Source of the DNA: Halomonas citrativorans
Lineage (GTDB): Bacteria; Pseudomonadota; Gammaproteobacteria; Pseudomonadales; Halomonadaceae
Direction: 5' to 3'
Assembly (NCBI RefSeq): GCF_900163645.1
Contig: NZ_FUKM01000057.1
Coordinates: 124,001 to 188,000, forward strand
Length of the DNA stretch: 64,000 nt
Part shown: piece after piece, positions 7,484 to 17,570 of the stretch
Layout: each line of letters opens with the position of its first letter
Numbering within the stretch: position 1 is the stretch's first letter
Position numbers and translations under genes: made by a program
Notes under the pieces: model-generated
Told to the model about the DNA's origin: nothing
The model's input: the letters and a program-made list of their open reading frames with translations, nothing else
Databases searched by the model: none

Positions 7484-8746
7484 TTAAGCGCGTTTTTTGG
7501 TCGCTTTCGTATCCGATTTTTGACTGTCGCTGGCATCGCTGGGTTGGGGGAGCGAAGGCAGTGACTGCGCTAGCATTTCTACGCTGTGACGGTAGTAAAG
7601 CTGGCTTTTATTGTGTTCGCCAAGGCTTGCGTAGAGGCGCGCAAGCTCGGCGCACACCTCACCATTGGGACGCTGGCGCTGGCTGGCCTCAAAGTACTCC
7701 AGAGCTTTTTCCCACTTGCCGGTACGCAGTGAGAGGCGGCCACAGGTCAGCAGCAGTTCGGGGTCATTGGGGCGCTCTTGCAACCACTTTTCAGCTTTTG
7801 CCAACTGGCGCGCCGCGTGCACGTTCAGCAGGCCGTAACGCTTCACCAACCGGGCATCCCAGTGATGATCCAGCGAGTGGTTCAGCAGACGCTCGGCGAT
7901 GCTCTCTTCGTTAGACTGGACCAGCGCATCGGTGTACAGCACGATCAGTTCGGTATTGCCGCGCAGGTACTCGGGCATGTCTGCCCAGAGGCCGCGAACG
8001 CGCTCGATATTACCGGGGTTTTTAGCTTCAAACAGAATCAGCTCACGGTACGCCTTGAACTCAAGCTGCTCGCGCTCCTGCTGGGCAATCAGCTTTTGGG
8101 CAGCCAAGCGTGGCAGCAGCCAGCGCAGGCCTTCCCAGTCGTTGACGCTCAGGTGTACCTGCTTGAGCAGTTTCAGTACCTGCGGGTGGTCGCTTAGTTT
8201 TCTGTCCAGACGATTCAGAATTGCCAGCGCCTCTTCAGGCTGCTGTCGATCAATCATCAACTGCGCCTGCATCAAGCCAATAGCCGTGCCGGCGCCCTCA
8301 GTGGTGAGCTGCGCTTGGTTCAGGTGCTCTTGAGATTTAGTGTGGTTACCCTGGTAGTGTGCTGCCAGGGCGGCCGACAGGTAGTTAACCAGCGGCGTGC
8401 TGGAGTCATTGGCGGCATGTACCAGGGTTTTTTCAGCTTTTTTCCAGCGGCCTTCCGTCAAGGCGACCAAACCACGCACGGTACGCTTCATGGCACGGCG
8501 ATTACGCGCACGGCTGTTCCAGGTACGGAAACGGCCCACAGGGCGGATAATGCCGGTTAGCAGCCGCAGCGCAAAATGCACCACAATAAATGCGGCCAGT
8601 AGCAGAATCAGGCCAAACCAGAACGAGGTCTGGACCGAGGTTTCACCTACCCGAATTAACCAGTAGCCAGGTACTGACATCATCAGGTGCCCAAACAGGG
8701 CACCGACGGCTAGACCCGCGACCAGCAGGAGAATAAGTTTTCTCAT
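7484..8746 (-). CDS. hemY: HemY, membrane TPR protein of the haem biosynthesis operon
   Basis: 420 residues. Two membrane helices (about 4-23 and 41-60) are followed by a long alpha-helical region with tetratricopeptide-like repeats (for example DPELLLTCGRLSLRTGKWEK and VCAELARLYASLGEHNKSQL) and a charged tail. This is proteobacterial HemY (HemY_N plus TPR), the last gene of hemCDXY operons. It is unrelated to the Bacillus protoporphyrinogen oxidase of the same name. Its exact role is uncertain; it is thought to assist late porphyrin handling at the inner membrane. Its ATG overlaps the hemX stop by 4 bp, indicating translational coupling. It ends 12 bp before the bidirectional terminator. Confidence 0.9.
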   Translation of the reverse strand: MRKLILLLVAGLAVGALFGHLMMSVPGYWLIRVGETSVQTSFWFGLILLLAAFIVVHFALRLLTGIIRPVGRFRTWNSRARNRRAMKRTVRGLVALTEGRWKKAEKTLVHAANDSSTPLVNYLSAALAAHYQGNHTKSQEHLNQAQLTTEGAGTAIGLMQAQLMIDRQQPEEALAILNRLDRKLSDHPQVLKLLKQVHLSVNDWEGLRWLLPRLAAQKLIAQQEREQLEFKAYRELILFEAKNPGNIERVRGLWADMPEYLRGNTELIVLYTDALVQSNEESIAERLLNHSLDHHWDARLVKRYGLLNVHAARQLAKAEKWLQERPNDPELLLTCGRLSLRTGKWEKALEYFEASQRQRPNGEVCAELARLYASLGEHNKSQLYYRHSVEMLAQSLPSLPQPSDASDSQKSDTKATKKRA

Positions 8747-10197
8747 GCATCACCTCCCTCTTCGCCGTTTTGCTGGCGCGTCCTGAAGCGGTTTTCAATA
8801 AAGTGGGTCATGGCCTGCTGGGAGGCACTGATATCCGGCAGTTCGGGCTCAATATCCGCTTGCTTAAGCTCCTGAAGGCTTGAGATCACGCTTTGCGTGG
8901 CGTCGCTGTCCAGGTCGTAGTAGCCATTAAGTAATTCCAGCGCTTTATCGATACTGGCTTCATACAGTGGCTGCTCCTCTTTCAACAGGGCAAGCTGGGC
9001 CTGCTCAAGAATCAAGCGCAGGCTTTGGCGCAGGTATGACTCTTGCTCGGGAGTGACCAGCATTTCCATCGGTTCGTCGTGGTGACGAATCACGACCAGA
9101 TCTTTAAGCTCTTCACCAAAACGTGCCAGCTGACGCTGGAAGTTGCCGGTAGGCGGCTGCTCAATGCCAGAGGTTATGGCGCGTTCTTCCACTTCCTGCG
9201 AAAGACGCAGGCTGGAAACACGCTCTTGCAGCGCATTAAGCGCTAGATAGAGTCCCGTACGATCCACCCGCGGCACGCCATCCAGTGCGGCAAGCTCGTT
9301 AGCAATATCACGACGCACGGCGGTTAACGCCGGGTTGTCAGCATCCGCCAAGCGGGCGTCGGCGGTACGCAGCAGCGCAGCAGCACCGTCTACATCGCCT
9401 TCAAGCTGGAGGCGCTGATTCGCCAGGCGCAGCAGGTAGGCCGCTTCTGCATGCAGCCAATCGCGGTCGTCGGTGTCTTGCGTCTGGGAAAGCTGGTTCA
9501 GCACATCATCCATCGTGCTGTTGACGTCGCTGCGGTAGCTATCAAGCTCGCTGCGTAACTCTTCCAGCGTGCCATCAAGGGCCTGGGTACGTTCGCGTTC
9601 GCTGCTTTCAATGCGTGACTCAAGGTCGCTCACGGATTGCTGAGTCGCGCTGCTGTCGGTCTGTTGGCTTAACGCATTGATGCGCTGTTGCTGGCTATCA
9701 AGGCGTTGCCAGCCCTGCCAGGCCACTACAATAAGCGCCACGCCCAGCACTAGTACCAACACCAAGGCTAACAGGCCGCCTTTGCCGCCTTTATGCTGCT
9801 CACCTCCACTTGGGGGAGGCGGCGTTGTGCCTTTTCCACCGTTACCGGAGGGACGATTGGGCGTTGTTGTACTGCCACTGGGCTCTTTTTTAGCCGTGGC
9901 AGGTTCAGTGACGCTAGCTGTCGGCTTCTCGCCGTTAGGCGTCGTACTGGAGGGGGATGCGGTGGCAGATGTCGTACCAGGCTTGCCGCTGTTTTTACCA
10001 CGCCGACGAGAGCTAGCGTTTTTCGGCGCGTCGCTTGATGGCTGAGCAGCTGAGCTTGCGGGCGGGCTGCTGTCAACCGCGCTGGATGGCGAGGGAGTTG
10101 AGGCAGACGCGGCAGTTTCGCCCGGCTTGGCGCTTTTTTGAGGCGCGTCGGCGGACGCTTTTTGTACGTCTTCCTGGTCGTTTGGTTGTTTGCTCAT
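8743..10197 (-). CDS. hemX: HemX, membrane protein of the haem biosynthesis operon (putative uroporphyrinogen-III C-methyltransferase)
   Basis: 484 residues. Residues 1-140 are a low-complexity, Ser/Pro/Ala/Thr-rich cytoplasmic tail containing SSRRRGK. One transmembrane helix follows at about 141-160 (GLLALVLVLVLGVALIVVAW), then a coiled coil (about 163-245) and a helical HemX domain with AAYLLRLANQRL. Databases often call HemX a methyltransferase, but it lacks the SAM-binding motifs of CobA/SirA, so that name is doubtful. It is third in hemC-hemD-hemX-hemY, 17 bp after hemD and overlapping hemY by 4 bp. The unusually long N-terminal tail is of the sort often seen in Halomonas and pseudomonads. 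Confidence 0.9.
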   Translation of the reverse strand: MSKQPNDQEDVQKASADAPQKSAKPGETAASASTPSPSSAVDSSPPASSAAQPSSDAPKNASSRRRGKNSGKPGTTSATASPSSTTPNGEKPTASVTEPATAKKEPSGSTTTPNRPSGNGGKGTTPPPPSGGEQHKGGKGGLLALVLVLVLGVALIVVAWQGWQRLDSQQQRINALSQQTDSSATQQSVSDLESRIESSERERTQALDGTLEELRSELDSYRSDVNSTMDDVLNQLSQTQDTDDRDWLHAEAAYLLRLANQRLQLEGDVDGAAALLRTADARLADADNPALTAVRRDIANELAALDGVPRVDRTGLYLALNALQERVSSLRLSQEVEERAITSGIEQPPTGNFQRQLARFGEELKDLVVIRHHDEPMEMLVTPEQESYLRQSLRLILEQAQLALLKEEQPLYEASIDKALELLNGYYDLDSDATQSVISSLQELKQADIEPELPDISASQQAMTHFIENRFRTRQQNGEEGGDA

Positions 10198-10214
10198 CTG
10201 TCGCTAGCCCTTAA

Positions 10215-11036
10215 TTAAGTTCCTTGATCGACATCGGCACCCATAGGGTTACAGGACCTGTCCAACGCAGCTGCAAGGGCAGCTGGCGTTGCTCCCGACG
10301 CCACCTTGAGGTCACAAAAACCCAGTGTACCGGCCAGTGTAGCTAAACGCTGACTGGAAACGATTAGCGGTTGGTTCAACGCTGTTTGATCACACCATTT
10401 TGCCAGATGTTCGAGCAGTTCGCTGCTGGTGACGATGAGTGCTCGAAAATCTCCCGTAGCAAGGCGGGCCTGGAGTGAGGCCGAAGGCGGATGAAAAATG
10501 CGCCGATACACAGCGACCCGGGTCATCTGAGCACCGCGTTCTGTCAGCGTCTCGGCCAGTAGCGTTCGGCCACCTTCTCCCGCCACCAGTAATATCCGCT
10601 GATGTGCGACATTCTTCAGTGAGGCGAGCGCTAAAAGTGCCTCGCTGGTGTTATCGCCGCGCTCATTTCCAGCCTTTTGTTGGTCAGCACCGGGTCTGTC
10701 AGCCGCTGCTGATGGGATGCGTACCCGTACGCCCAACTGGTCAAACAGTGCCTCTGCCGTAGCGCTCCCCACGCCATAATAAGCAATGCCAGTGGGTAGC
10801 TGTGGCCAGTAGCGATCCAGCGCGTTACCTAAACACAGGGCCGCGAAGGGGCTAACCACTATTACCTTGTCGTACTGGTCAATATCCAGCCAGACGCGGC
10901 GCATCAGCGGGTCCTCTGGTAGCGCTTGAAGGCTCATCACCGCCATTGGCTCTACCCAGGCGCCCGTTGCGCGCAGCGTATTGGCAAGCACTTCACCGCG
11001 CTTGCCAGGTCGGCAGATCAGCACTGGCTGTGTCAT
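10215..11036 (-). CDS. hemD: Uroporphyrinogen-III synthase
   Basis: 273 residues. HemD converts hydroxymethylbilane to uroporphyrinogen III with inversion of ring D. The sequence is poorly conserved across the family, as expected. It starts with the typical [22 protein letters not shown] and shows the [14 protein letters not shown] and [13 protein letters not shown] segments of the two alternating alpha/beta domains. Its ATG overlaps the hemC stop by 4 bp (11033-11036), and hemX follows after 17 bp. A Q/K/E-rich insertion near residues 118-128 ([13 protein letters not shown]) looks like a species-specific loop. Confidence 0.92.
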   Translation of the reverse strand: MTQPVLICRPGKRGEVLANTLRATGAWVEPMAVMSLQALPEDPLMRRVWLDIDQYDKVIVVSPFAALCLGNALDRYWPQLPTGIAYYGVGSATAEALFDQLGVRVRIPSAAADRPGADQQKAGNERGDNTSEALLALASLKNVAHQRILLVAGEGGRTLLAETLTERGAQMTRVAVYRRIFHPPSASLQARLATGDFRALIVTSSELLEHLAKWCDQTALNQPLIVSSQRLATLAGTLGFCDLKVASGATPAALAAALDRSCNPMGADVDQGT

Positions 11037-11977
11037 ACGTGGTTGCCGTAGACCTCGGCCAAAATATCGCCTGCACCCTGGTCAAGCAGCTCTTCGGCAA
11101 TGCGAATGCCCAGTGCTTCAGGCTCGTACATTGAGCCGCGGCCTTCAGCACGCAATACTTCGGTGCCCTCAGGATTGCCCACCAGCCCGCGCAGCCACAG
11201 CGTCTCATTGGCCTTGTCGAGCACCGCGAAACCGGCAATCGGTACTTGGCAGCCGCCTTCCAGGCGCGTATTCATGGCGCGTTCTGCACGTACGCGGGTG
11301 GCGGTGTCCGGGTCATCCAGCGGAGCCAGCAGGCCGATCAGTTCCGGGTCATGCAGGCGGCACTCAATGCCCAGCGCGCCTTGGCCGCAGGCGGGCAGGC
11401 ACACTTCTGGCGGCAGTGCCTGGGCAATACGCTCTTCAAGGCCCAAGCGTTTTAAGCCAGAGGTCGCCAGGATAATGGCATCGAATTCACCATCGTCTAG
11501 TTTGGCCAGCCGGGTTTGCACGTTGCCGCGCAGGCTGAGAATTTGCAGGTCAGGGCGAGCTTCACGAAGTTGGAGCCCGCGACGCAGGCTGGCGGTGCCT
11601 ATTTTGGCCCCTTCAGGCAATTCATCGATGCTTTTATAATGGTTGGATACAAACGCATCGGTAGGGTCTGAGCCCTCTAAAATAACCGAAAGCCCTAAGC
11701 CTTCGGGGAAAAGCATGGGGACATCCTTCATCGAGTGGACGGCAATATCCGCGCGGCCATCCAGCATGGCGTCTTCCAGCTCTTTAACAAATAGCCCCTT
11801 GCCGCCAATTTTAGACAGAGGGGTGTCGAGAATTTTGTCGCCTTTAGTAGAGAGCGCGACCAGCTCAACCTCAAGGCCCTCATGGGCAGCCATCAAGCGG
11901 TCACGGACGTGCTCGGCTTGCCACATGGCCAACTGACTTTTCCGCGTAGCAATACGCAGTTTGGTGATGGATGACAC
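11033..11977 (-). CDS. hemC: Porphobilinogen deaminase (hydroxymethylbilane synthase)
   Basis: 314 residues, full length. Motifs: [18 protein letters not shown] at the N-terminus, [11 protein letters not shown], the arginine-rich [12 protein letters not shown] (127-137) and [10 protein letters not shown], and GGCQVPI with C243 as attachment site of the dipyrromethane cofactor. It polymerises four porphobilinogens to hydroxymethylbilane. It is the first gene of hemCDXY, divergent from argH across a 294-bp gap containing degenerate repeats. In Pseudomonas, algZ/algR lie between argH and hemC; they are absent here. Confidence 0.97.
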   Translation of the reverse strand: MSSITKLRIATRKSQLAMWQAEHVRDRLMAAHEGLEVELVALSTKGDKILDTPLSKIGGKGLFVKELEDAMLDGRADIAVHSMKDVPMLFPEGLGLSVILEGSDPTDAFVSNHYKSIDELPEGAKIGTASLRRGLQLREARPDLQILSLRGNVQTRLAKLDDGEFDAIILATSGLKRLGLEERIAQALPPEVCLPACGQGALGIECRLHDPELIGLLAPLDDPDTATRVRAERAMNTRLEGGCQVPIAGFAVLDKANETLWLRGLVGNPEGTEVLRAEGRGSMYEPEALGIRIAEELLDQGAGDILAEVYGNHV

Positions 11978-12062
11978 GTTATTCTCCCTTTGCCGCTGAC
12001 GCGGCGCGTCAAGCTATGATGTGTCTCATCATAAAGCACCCGGGCGCACAGTAAAAATAACT

Positions 12063-12140
12063 GGCTGTTTTTAAGAAGCTGTTTTAAGCCACTGTCTTCA
12101 AAAGCTGTCTCCAAGAGCAGTCTTAAAGAATTGCCTTAAA
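12063..12140. repeat. Degenerate 13-bp tandem repeat in the hemC-argH divergent region
   Basis: Six successive units of 12-14 bp share the pattern GAAGCTGTYTTAA: GGCTGTTTTTAA, GAAGCTGTTTTAA, GCCACTGTCTTCAA, AAGCTGTCTCCAA, GAGCAGTCTTAAA, GAATTGCCTTAAA. They lie about 85 bp upstream of the hemC start and 130 bp upstream of argH. They could be slippage-born sequence or repeated protein-binding sites; the sequence does not decide. Confidence 0.6.
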
Positions 12141-12271
12141 GATAAGTGCTCGGCGGGCCAAACGCCATTACTCTGCAAATGTAGGCGGCCCGAACTCAAG
12201 CCATAAGCGCAATGACTCTGTTACACTTTCCGCCATCGACTCTTTTGTTTTGTCAGCAGGATATACCTCCG

Positions 12272-13675
12272 ATGAGCCAAGCTACGAATCAGTCCTGGGG
12301 CGGTCGCTTCAGCGAGCCTACCGATGCCTTTGTGGCGCGTTTTACCGCGTCTGTCACCTTTGACCAGCGCCTTGCGCGCCAGGATATTCAGGGCTCTATT
12401 GCCCACGCCACCATGCTTAGCCGCGTAGGCGTGCTGACCGACGAAGAACGCGACGCGATTATTAACGGTTTGACCGAAATTCAAGGTGAAATCGAGCGCG
12501 GCGAATTTAACTGGTCGGTGCCGCTTGAAGACGTCCACATGAATATCGAAGCACGCCTGACCGACAAGATCGGTATCACTGGCAAGAAGCTTCACACCGG
12601 TCGTTCGCGTAATGATCAGGTAGCGACCGACATCCGCCTGTTTATGCGCGACGAGATTGACGTCATTGAGGTGGAATTAAAGCGCCTGCGCGAAGGCATG
12701 ATCGAGCTTGCCGACCGCGAAGCCGATACCATCATGCCCGGCTTTACCCACCTGCAAACCGCCCAGCCGGTCACCTTTGGTCATCATCTGCTGGCCTGGC
12801 AGGAAATGCTCGCCCGTGACCATGAGCGCCTGCTGGATTGCCGTAAACGCGTGAACGTACTGCCGCTGGGCGCCGCTGCGCTGGCGGGTACTACGTACCC
12901 GATTGATCGCCACGTTACTGCGGAGCTGCTGGGCTTTGACCGGCCGGCAGAGAACTCGCTGGATGCCGTGTCGGATCGCGACTTCGCGATTGAATTCACC
13001 AGCTTTGCCAGCATCTTGATGATGCACCTGTCACGCATGAGCGAAGAGTTGGTGCTGTGGACCAGCGCCCAGTTTGACTTTATCGACCTGCCTGACCGCT
13101 TCTGCACCGGCTCTTCCATCATGCCGCAGAAGAAAAACCCTGACGTGCCAGAGCTGGTACGCGGTAAAACAGGCCGCGTATATGGTCATTTGATGGGCCT
13201 TCTGACGCTGATGAAGTCGCAGCCGCTGGCCTACAACAAGGATAATCAGGAAGATAAAGAGCCGCTGTTTGATGCGGTGGATACGGTGCGCGACTGCTTG
13301 AAAGCGTTCGCGGATATGGTGCCTGCCATTGAGCCGAAAAAAGACAGCATGTATGAAGCGGCGCGGCGTGGGTTCTCTACCGCCACCGACCTTGCCGACT
13401 ACCTGGTCCGTAAAGGCGTTGCCTTCCGCGATGCCCATGAAATCGTCGGTCAGTCAGTTGCTTACGGCCTAAAAACCCAAAAAGATCTCTCGGAAATGAG
13501 CCTGGAAGAGCTTCAACAGTTCTCCTCTATCATCGAGCAGGATGTTTTTGACGTACTGACGCTGGAAGGCTCGGTGGCCGCGCGTAATCACATTGGCGGG
13601 ACGGCGCCCAATCAGGTACGTGCCGCAGCACAGCGCGCCCGCGAGGCGCTCTCGTTACTGCAGGGTCAGGCATGA
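12272..13675 (+). CDS. argH: Argininosuccinate lyase
   Basis: 467 residues from the ATG at 12272, which begins the conserved [14 protein letters not shown] region; an upstream in-frame start at 12212 would add a non-conserved tail. ArgH cleaves argininosuccinate to arginine and fumarate, the last step of arginine synthesis. The fumarase/aspartase signature [11 protein letters not shown] lies at 280-290 and carries the catalytic serine loop. [13 protein letters not shown] and the [10 protein letters not shown] region supply further active-site residues. The stop overlaps the ATG of lptM (13672-13675). It heads the argH-lptM-lysA-dapF run and is divergent from hemC. Confidence 0.97.
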   Translation: MSQATNQSWGGRFSEPTDAFVARFTASVTFDQRLARQDIQGSIAHATMLSRVGVLTDEERDAIINGLTEIQGEIERGEFNWSVPLEDVHMNIEARLTDKIGITGKKLHTGRSRNDQVATDIRLFMRDEIDVIEVELKRLREGMIELADREADTIMPGFTHLQTAQPVTFGHHLLAWQEMLARDHERLLDCRKRVNVLPLGAAALAGTTYPIDRHVTAELLGFDRPAENSLDAVSDRDFAIEFTSFASILMMHLSRMSEELVLWTSAQFDFIDLPDRFCTGSSIMPQKKNPDVPELVRGKTGRVYGHLMGLLTLMKSQPLAYNKDNQEDKEPLFDAVDTVRDCLKAFADMVPAIEPKKDSMYEAARRGFSTATDLADYLVRKGVAFRDAHEIVGQSVAYGLKTQKDLSEMSLEELQQFSSIIEQDVFDVLTLEGSVAARNHIGGTAPNQVRAAAQRAREALSLLQGQA

Positions 13676-13794
13676 AAACATTAGCGCTTATCGCGATCAT
13701 CGCTTTATTCGTCGCGGGTTGCGGTCAGAAGGGGCCGCTTTACCTGCCCGACGATAACTCACCCGATAACGGTGTGGCCGAACAGGCTGGGTAA
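13672..13794 (+). CDS. lptM: LptM (YifL)-type small lipoprotein
   Basis: A 40-residue lipoprotein. It has a short basic N-terminus (MKTLA), a hydrophobic segment and a lipobox VAGC with lipidated C17, followed by GQKGPLYLP, the hallmark of the YifL/LptM family. In E. coli LptM binds the LptD-LptE lipopolysaccharide translocon and aids its oxidative maturation at the outer membrane. Its ATG overlaps the argH stop (ATGA), and lysA starts 23 bp downstream. The position before lysA/dapF is the conserved one. The remaining tail ([14 protein letters not shown]) is short and polar. Confidence 0.9.
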   Translation: MKTLALIAIIALFVAGCGQKGPLYLPDDNSPDNGVAEQAG

Positions 13795-13817
13795 GCGGCT
13801 GCAGGAGAGACGACATT

Positions 13818-15089
13818 ATGGATCATTTTAACTACCGCGACGGCGTGCTTTACGCCGAAGATGTGCCGCTTTCGCAGATCGCCGCAGAGCACGGCACGCC
13901 TTGTTACGTTTATTCCAAGGCAACGTTTGAGCGCCACTTTCGCGCTTACACCGAAGCGCTTGGCGGCCATCCGCATTTGATCTGCTACGCCGTTAAAGCC
14001 AACTCTAACCTGGCGGTGTTGGGCCTGCTTGCAAGGCTAGGCGCTGGGTTTGATATTGTCTCGGTCGGTGAACTTGAGCGTGTATTAACCGCCGGTGGCG
14101 ACCCCGCAAAAGTGGTGTTTTCAGGCGTTGCCAAGCAGCCCCATGAAATGGCGCGCGCGCTTGAGGTGGGCATCAAGTGCTTTAACGTCGAGTCGCGCCC
14201 CGAGCTTGAGCGCTTAAATGCCGTGGCGGGTGAGTTGGGTAAAATCGCCCCGGTTTCGCTACGCGTGAATCCGGACGTGGATGCGGGCACGCATCCGTAT
14301 ATCTCCACTGGGCTTAAAGACAACAAGTTTGGCATCGCGGTTGATGACGCGCTTGAGGTTTACGAGCTGGCCGCCAGCCTGCCGAATCTTCAGGTGAAGG
14401 GGTTGGATTGTCATATTGGTTCGCAGTTGACTGAAACCGCTCCGTTTTTGGACGCACTGGATCGGCTATTGATGCTGATGGAGCGCCTGCGCGAACGGGG
14501 TATCGAGATTGATCATTTGGATCTGGGCGGCGGTTTGGGCGTGCCTTACCGGGATGAAACGCCCCCGCAGCCGTTTGATTACGCAAGCCAACTGTTAGCT
14601 CGCCTGTCGCGCTGGAAAGGCGGCGAAAATCTGACGCTGCTGTTTGAACCAGGCCGCTCTATTGCCGCCAATGCAGGTGTCATGCTGACGCGGGTTGAAT
14701 TCCTGAAGCCCGGCGAAACCAAGAACTTCGCCATTGTTGATGCGGCCATGAATGACCTGATTCGCCCGGCGCTGTATCAGGCGTGGCAGGCTATCGTGCC
14801 GGTGGACACCCGTGAAACTCGCCCAAGTGCGGTGTATGACGTGGTCGGCCCAGTGTGCGAAACCGGCGATTTCCTGGGTAAAGAGCGTGAGCTTGTGATT
14901 GCTGAAGGCGATCTTCTGGCGGTACGTTCAGCGGGTGCTTACGGCTTTGTCATGGCGTCCAACTACAACAGCCGCCCGCGTCCGGCCGAGCTAATGGTCG
15001 ATGGCGATACGTGTCACGTGGTTCGGCGTCGGGAGACGGTCGAAAGCCTTTGGGCGGGCGAAGCGCTGCTGCCTGAAGGAGCGCGCTAA
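13818..15089 (+). CDS. lysA: Diaminopimelate decarboxylase
   Basis: 423 residues. A PLP-dependent group IV decarboxylase: Lys60 in CYAVKAN forms the Schiff base, HIGSQL and the glycine-rich [10 protein letters not shown] bind PLP phosphate, and [14 protein letters not shown] provides the cysteine/glutamate of the partner active site. It makes lysine from meso-diaminopimelate. The start has AGGAGAG upstream. The stop codon TAATG shares one base with the dapF start, so lysA and dapF, consecutive enzymes around meso-DAP, are translationally linked. Full length and complete. Confidence 0.97.
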   Translation: MDHFNYRDGVLYAEDVPLSQIAAEHGTPCYVYSKATFERHFRAYTEALGGHPHLICYAVKANSNLAVLGLLARLGAGFDIVSVGELERVLTAGGDPAKVVFSGVAKQPHEMARALEVGIKCFNVESRPELERLNAVAGELGKIAPVSLRVNPDVDAGTHPYISTGLKDNKFGIAVDDALEVYELAASLPNLQVKGLDCHIGSQLTETAPFLDALDRLLMLMERLRERGIEIDHLDLGGGLGVPYRDETPPQPFDYASQLLARLSRWKGGENLTLLFEPGRSIAANAGVMLTRVEFLKPGETKNFAIVDAAMNDLIRPALYQAWQAIVPVDTRETRPSAVYDVVGPVCETGDFLGKERELVIAEGDLLAVRSAGAYGFVMASNYNSRPRPAELMVDGDTCHVVRRRETVESLWAGEALLPEGAR

Positions 15090-15922
15090 TGCTTCTGCAT
15101 TTCACCAAAATGCACGGTCTGGGCAACGACTTTATGGTCGTTGATCTGGTAACCCAGCGTGCCCGGCTGCGTGAGGAGCATATCCAACAGCTGGCCGATC
15201 GTCGCTTTGGAATTGGTTTTGATCAACTGCTGGTGGTTGAGCCGCCCCGCAACCCCGAGATGGACTTCCGCTACCGTATTTTTAATGCCGACGGAAGTGA
15301 AGTGGAGAACTGTGGCAATGGTGCTCGTTGCTTTGCGCGCTTTGTGCGCGACCAGCGCTTGACCCACAAGCATGAGATTCACGTAGAAACAGCCGGTGGC
15401 CCGCTGGTTTTGCACGTACAGCACGATGGCCTTGTTCGTGTCGATATGGGGCGACCACGCTTTAGCCCGGCGGCACTGCCCTTTGAAGCCCCAGGCGACC
15501 AACCATTACACGAACTTGAGGTCGACGGTGAAACGCTTCACATCGGTGTGGTATCCATGGGTAATCCCCACGCGGTATTGCAGGTGGAAAGCGTGGAGCG
15601 CGCCCAGGTTGAGCGTTTTGGGCCGTTGATGGAAGCGCACCCTCGCTTCCCCAAGCGTGTTAACGTGGGCTTTATGCAGGTTCTTTCGGCTAACCAGATT
15701 CGTCTACGGGTATTTGAGCGGGGCAGTGGCGAAACGCTTGCTTGTGGTACCGGTGCGTGCGCCGCCGTTGCTAGCGGAATCCGCCAGGGCGTCCTGAAAA
15801 GCCCGGTGAACGTTCACCTGCCCGGCGGCGAGCTGACGATAGAGTGGCCCGACCCGGAAGCGTCCCTGATTATGGTCGGCCCGGCTACACGCGTTTTTGA
15901 TGGTCGCGTAGCACTTAATTGA
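15089..15922 (+). CDS. dapF: Diaminopimelate epimerase
   Basis: 277 residues. It interconverts LL- and meso-diaminopimelate by a two-cysteine mechanism. C75 lies in ENCGNGARC and C219 in [10 protein letters not shown], the two diagnostic motifs; [12 protein letters not shown] is the usual N-terminus. Meso-DAP feeds both peptidoglycan and, through the adjacent lysA, lysine. It overlaps lysA by one base and precedes the DUF484 gene by 33 bp. Confidence 0.97.
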   Translation: MLLHFTKMHGLGNDFMVVDLVTQRARLREEHIQQLADRRFGIGFDQLLVVEPPRNPEMDFRYRIFNADGSEVENCGNGARCFARFVRDQRLTHKHEIHVETAGGPLVLHVQHDGLVRVDMGRPRFSPAALPFEAPGDQPLHELEVDGETLHIGVVSMGNPHAVLQVESVERAQVERFGPLMEAHPRFPKRVNVGFMQVLSANQIRLRVFERGSGETLACGTGACAAVASGIRQGVLKSPVNVHLPGGELTIEWPDPEASLIMVGPATRVFDGRVALN

Positions 15923-15955
15923 TAGTGACGCGTAACGGATACAAGGAGAACGGCG

Positions 15956-16666
15956 ATGTCTCAAGCCCCTGAACCGCGCAAGACGCTCGATCCAGACCAG
16001 GTAGCATTTTGGCTTGCCCGGCATCCCGATTTTTTTGTAGGCCGTGAAGGGTTGTTGCAGCAGCTTAAAGTACCGCACCCGCATATTGATGGTGCGGTAT
16101 CGCTGCTTGAGAGGCTGGTGCTGGACTTGCGTCAGCGGGCGGAAAAGGCCGAAGATCGCCTGGAGCATTTACTGGAAACCGCTCGGCACAACGAAGCTCA
16201 GTATCGGCGCCTACGGGAAACCCTGATGGCGCTGGTCGAAGCGGATAGCCGTGACGCCTTAGCGCAAGCTCTGGCGACTCAGCTTAACGAGCGATTTGAT
16301 ACGCCCGCGATGGCACTTTGGTGCCCGGCGTCGTTAAGCGATAGCGAACCCACCATGCCCCAGCCTCCGCGCCATGTGCTGGACCAGCACGCCAGTACAC
16401 GTTTGGCCGCGTTACTGGACGGTAAAACCAGCCGCTGTGCCAAGTTAAGCGTTAGCGATTGGAAGTGCCTATTGCCGCATACTAAAGCGCCACGTAAAGC
16501 GGGCTCCTGCGCTATCTCGCGCCTCTCGGCGGGCGAGTCGCTGGGATACCTGCTACTGGCAAGCCCCAACCCTGACTGCTATCGCGCCAGCATGGATACG
16601 CTGTTTACCGAGTATCTTGGGGATATCGTGGCACGGCTTTTAATTCGCTTGGAAACGTATGGCTGA
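15956..16666 (+). CDS. DUF484 family protein (YigA-like)
   Basis: 236 residues. The N-terminal FWLARHPDFFVGREGLLQQLKVPHP is the DUF484 signature. A helical, possibly coiled-coil region (about 45-85) follows, then a GAF-like C-terminal domain (LSAGESLGYLLLASPNPDCY). No signal peptide. The molecular role is unknown; the gene is consistently found between dapF and xerC, as yigA is in E. coli. An AAGGAGA site precedes the ATG, and the 3' end overlaps xerC by 8 bp. Confidence 0.88.
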   Translation: MSQAPEPRKTLDPDQVAFWLARHPDFFVGREGLLQQLKVPHPHIDGAVSLLERLVLDLRQRAEKAEDRLEHLLETARHNEAQYRRLRETLMALVEADSRDALAQALATQLNERFDTPAMALWCPASLSDSEPTMPQPPRHVLDQHASTRLAALLDGKTSRCAKLSVSDWKCLLPHTKAPRKAGSCAISRLSAGESLGYLLLASPNPDCYRASMDTLFTEYLGDIVARLLIRLETYG

Positions 16667-17570
16667 GTCGCTTCTTGCCGCAGCGGTGGCACGCTATATC
16701 GGCGCGCTAGGCCAACATGCAAGCCCGGCAACCGTCGCCGCCTATCAGCAGGATTTAAGCGCCCTGTGCCGGTTTGCCGAGCAGCGCGAAATACAGGACC
16801 CAGCGCTGCTGGATACGGCGCTGCTGCGCACTTTTCTAGGCACAGAGCGCAGCCGCGGGCTTGGCGCACGCAGCCTTGCACGGCGCCGAGCGGCACTTTC
16901 GCGCTTTGCCGATGACCTGGTCAAGCAGGGGATTCTTGCCGATAACCCGGTCGCGCTACTGCGCACGCCTAAGCAACCCAGCCACCTGCCGCGCCCGGTC
17001 GATGTGGATGCATTGGCCCATTTTCTGGATAGCCCGCATGATGGTTCGCCCCTGGCCGTACGCGACCAGGCCATGTTGGAGCTTTTTTACTCCAGTGGTT
17101 TGCGCCTGGCAGAACTTGCCGCGCTGGACCTTCACGATCTGCAGACCAGCCGCGTACGTGTGATAGGCAAAGGCAGTAAACCACGCCAGGTGCCTGTCGG
17201 GCAGCGCGCCCAGCACACCCTGGCGGAGTGGATTGCCTGCCGGGCAACTATGGCACCTGAGGGTGAAACGGCGCTTTTTGTGGGCCAGCGTGGGGCGCGG
17301 CTGGGGCATCGAGCCATTCAAAAACGTCTTGCCCAACTCTCTGTTAGCCGGGGCTTGCCCGAGCACTTGCATCCTCACCGCTTGCGTCACTCGTTTGCCA
17401 GCCATTTGCTTGAATCAAGCCAGGATCTGCGTGCGGTTCAGGAGCTGTTAGGCCACGCAAACCTCTCCACCACCCAAGTATATACTCGGCTCGACTGGCA
17501 GCATTTGGCGACCAGCTATGACGCCGCCCACCCACGCGCCAAGCGCCGCCCTTCTGGAAACACACCATGA
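16659..17570 (+). CDS. xerC: Tyrosine recombinase XerC
   Basis: 303 residues with an N-terminal SAM-like core-binding domain and a C-terminal catalytic domain. All catalytic residues are visible: R149 (SSGLRL), K171 (GKGSK), H240 and R243 (HPHRLRH), H266 (LLGHAN) and Y275 (TTQVYTR). With XerD it resolves chromosome dimers at dif at the division septum. It overlaps the DUF484 gene by 8 bp and the following HAD gene by 4 bp. The synteny with dapF excludes an integron- or phage-type integrase. Confidence 0.96.
   Translation: MAESLLAAAVARYIGALGQHASPATVAAYQQDLSALCRFAEQREIQDPALLDTALLRTFLGTERSRGLGARSLARRRAALSRFADDLVKQGILADNPVALLRTPKQPSHLPRPVDVDALAHFLDSPHDGSPLAVRDQAMLELFYSSGLRLAELAALDLHDLQTSRVRVIGKGSKPRQVPVGQRAQHTLAEWIACRATMAPEGETALFVGQRGARLGHRAIQKRLAQLSVSRGLPEHLHPHRLRHSFASHLLESSQDLRAVQELLGHANLSTTQVYTRLDWQHLATSYDAAHPRAKRRPSGNTP

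Noticed and set aside
16659-17570. Tyrosine recombinase as a sign of an integrative element
   Set aside because: Synteny with dapF and the DUF484 gene and the full set of XerC residues identify the housekeeping recombinase; no att repeats or phage genes are nearby.
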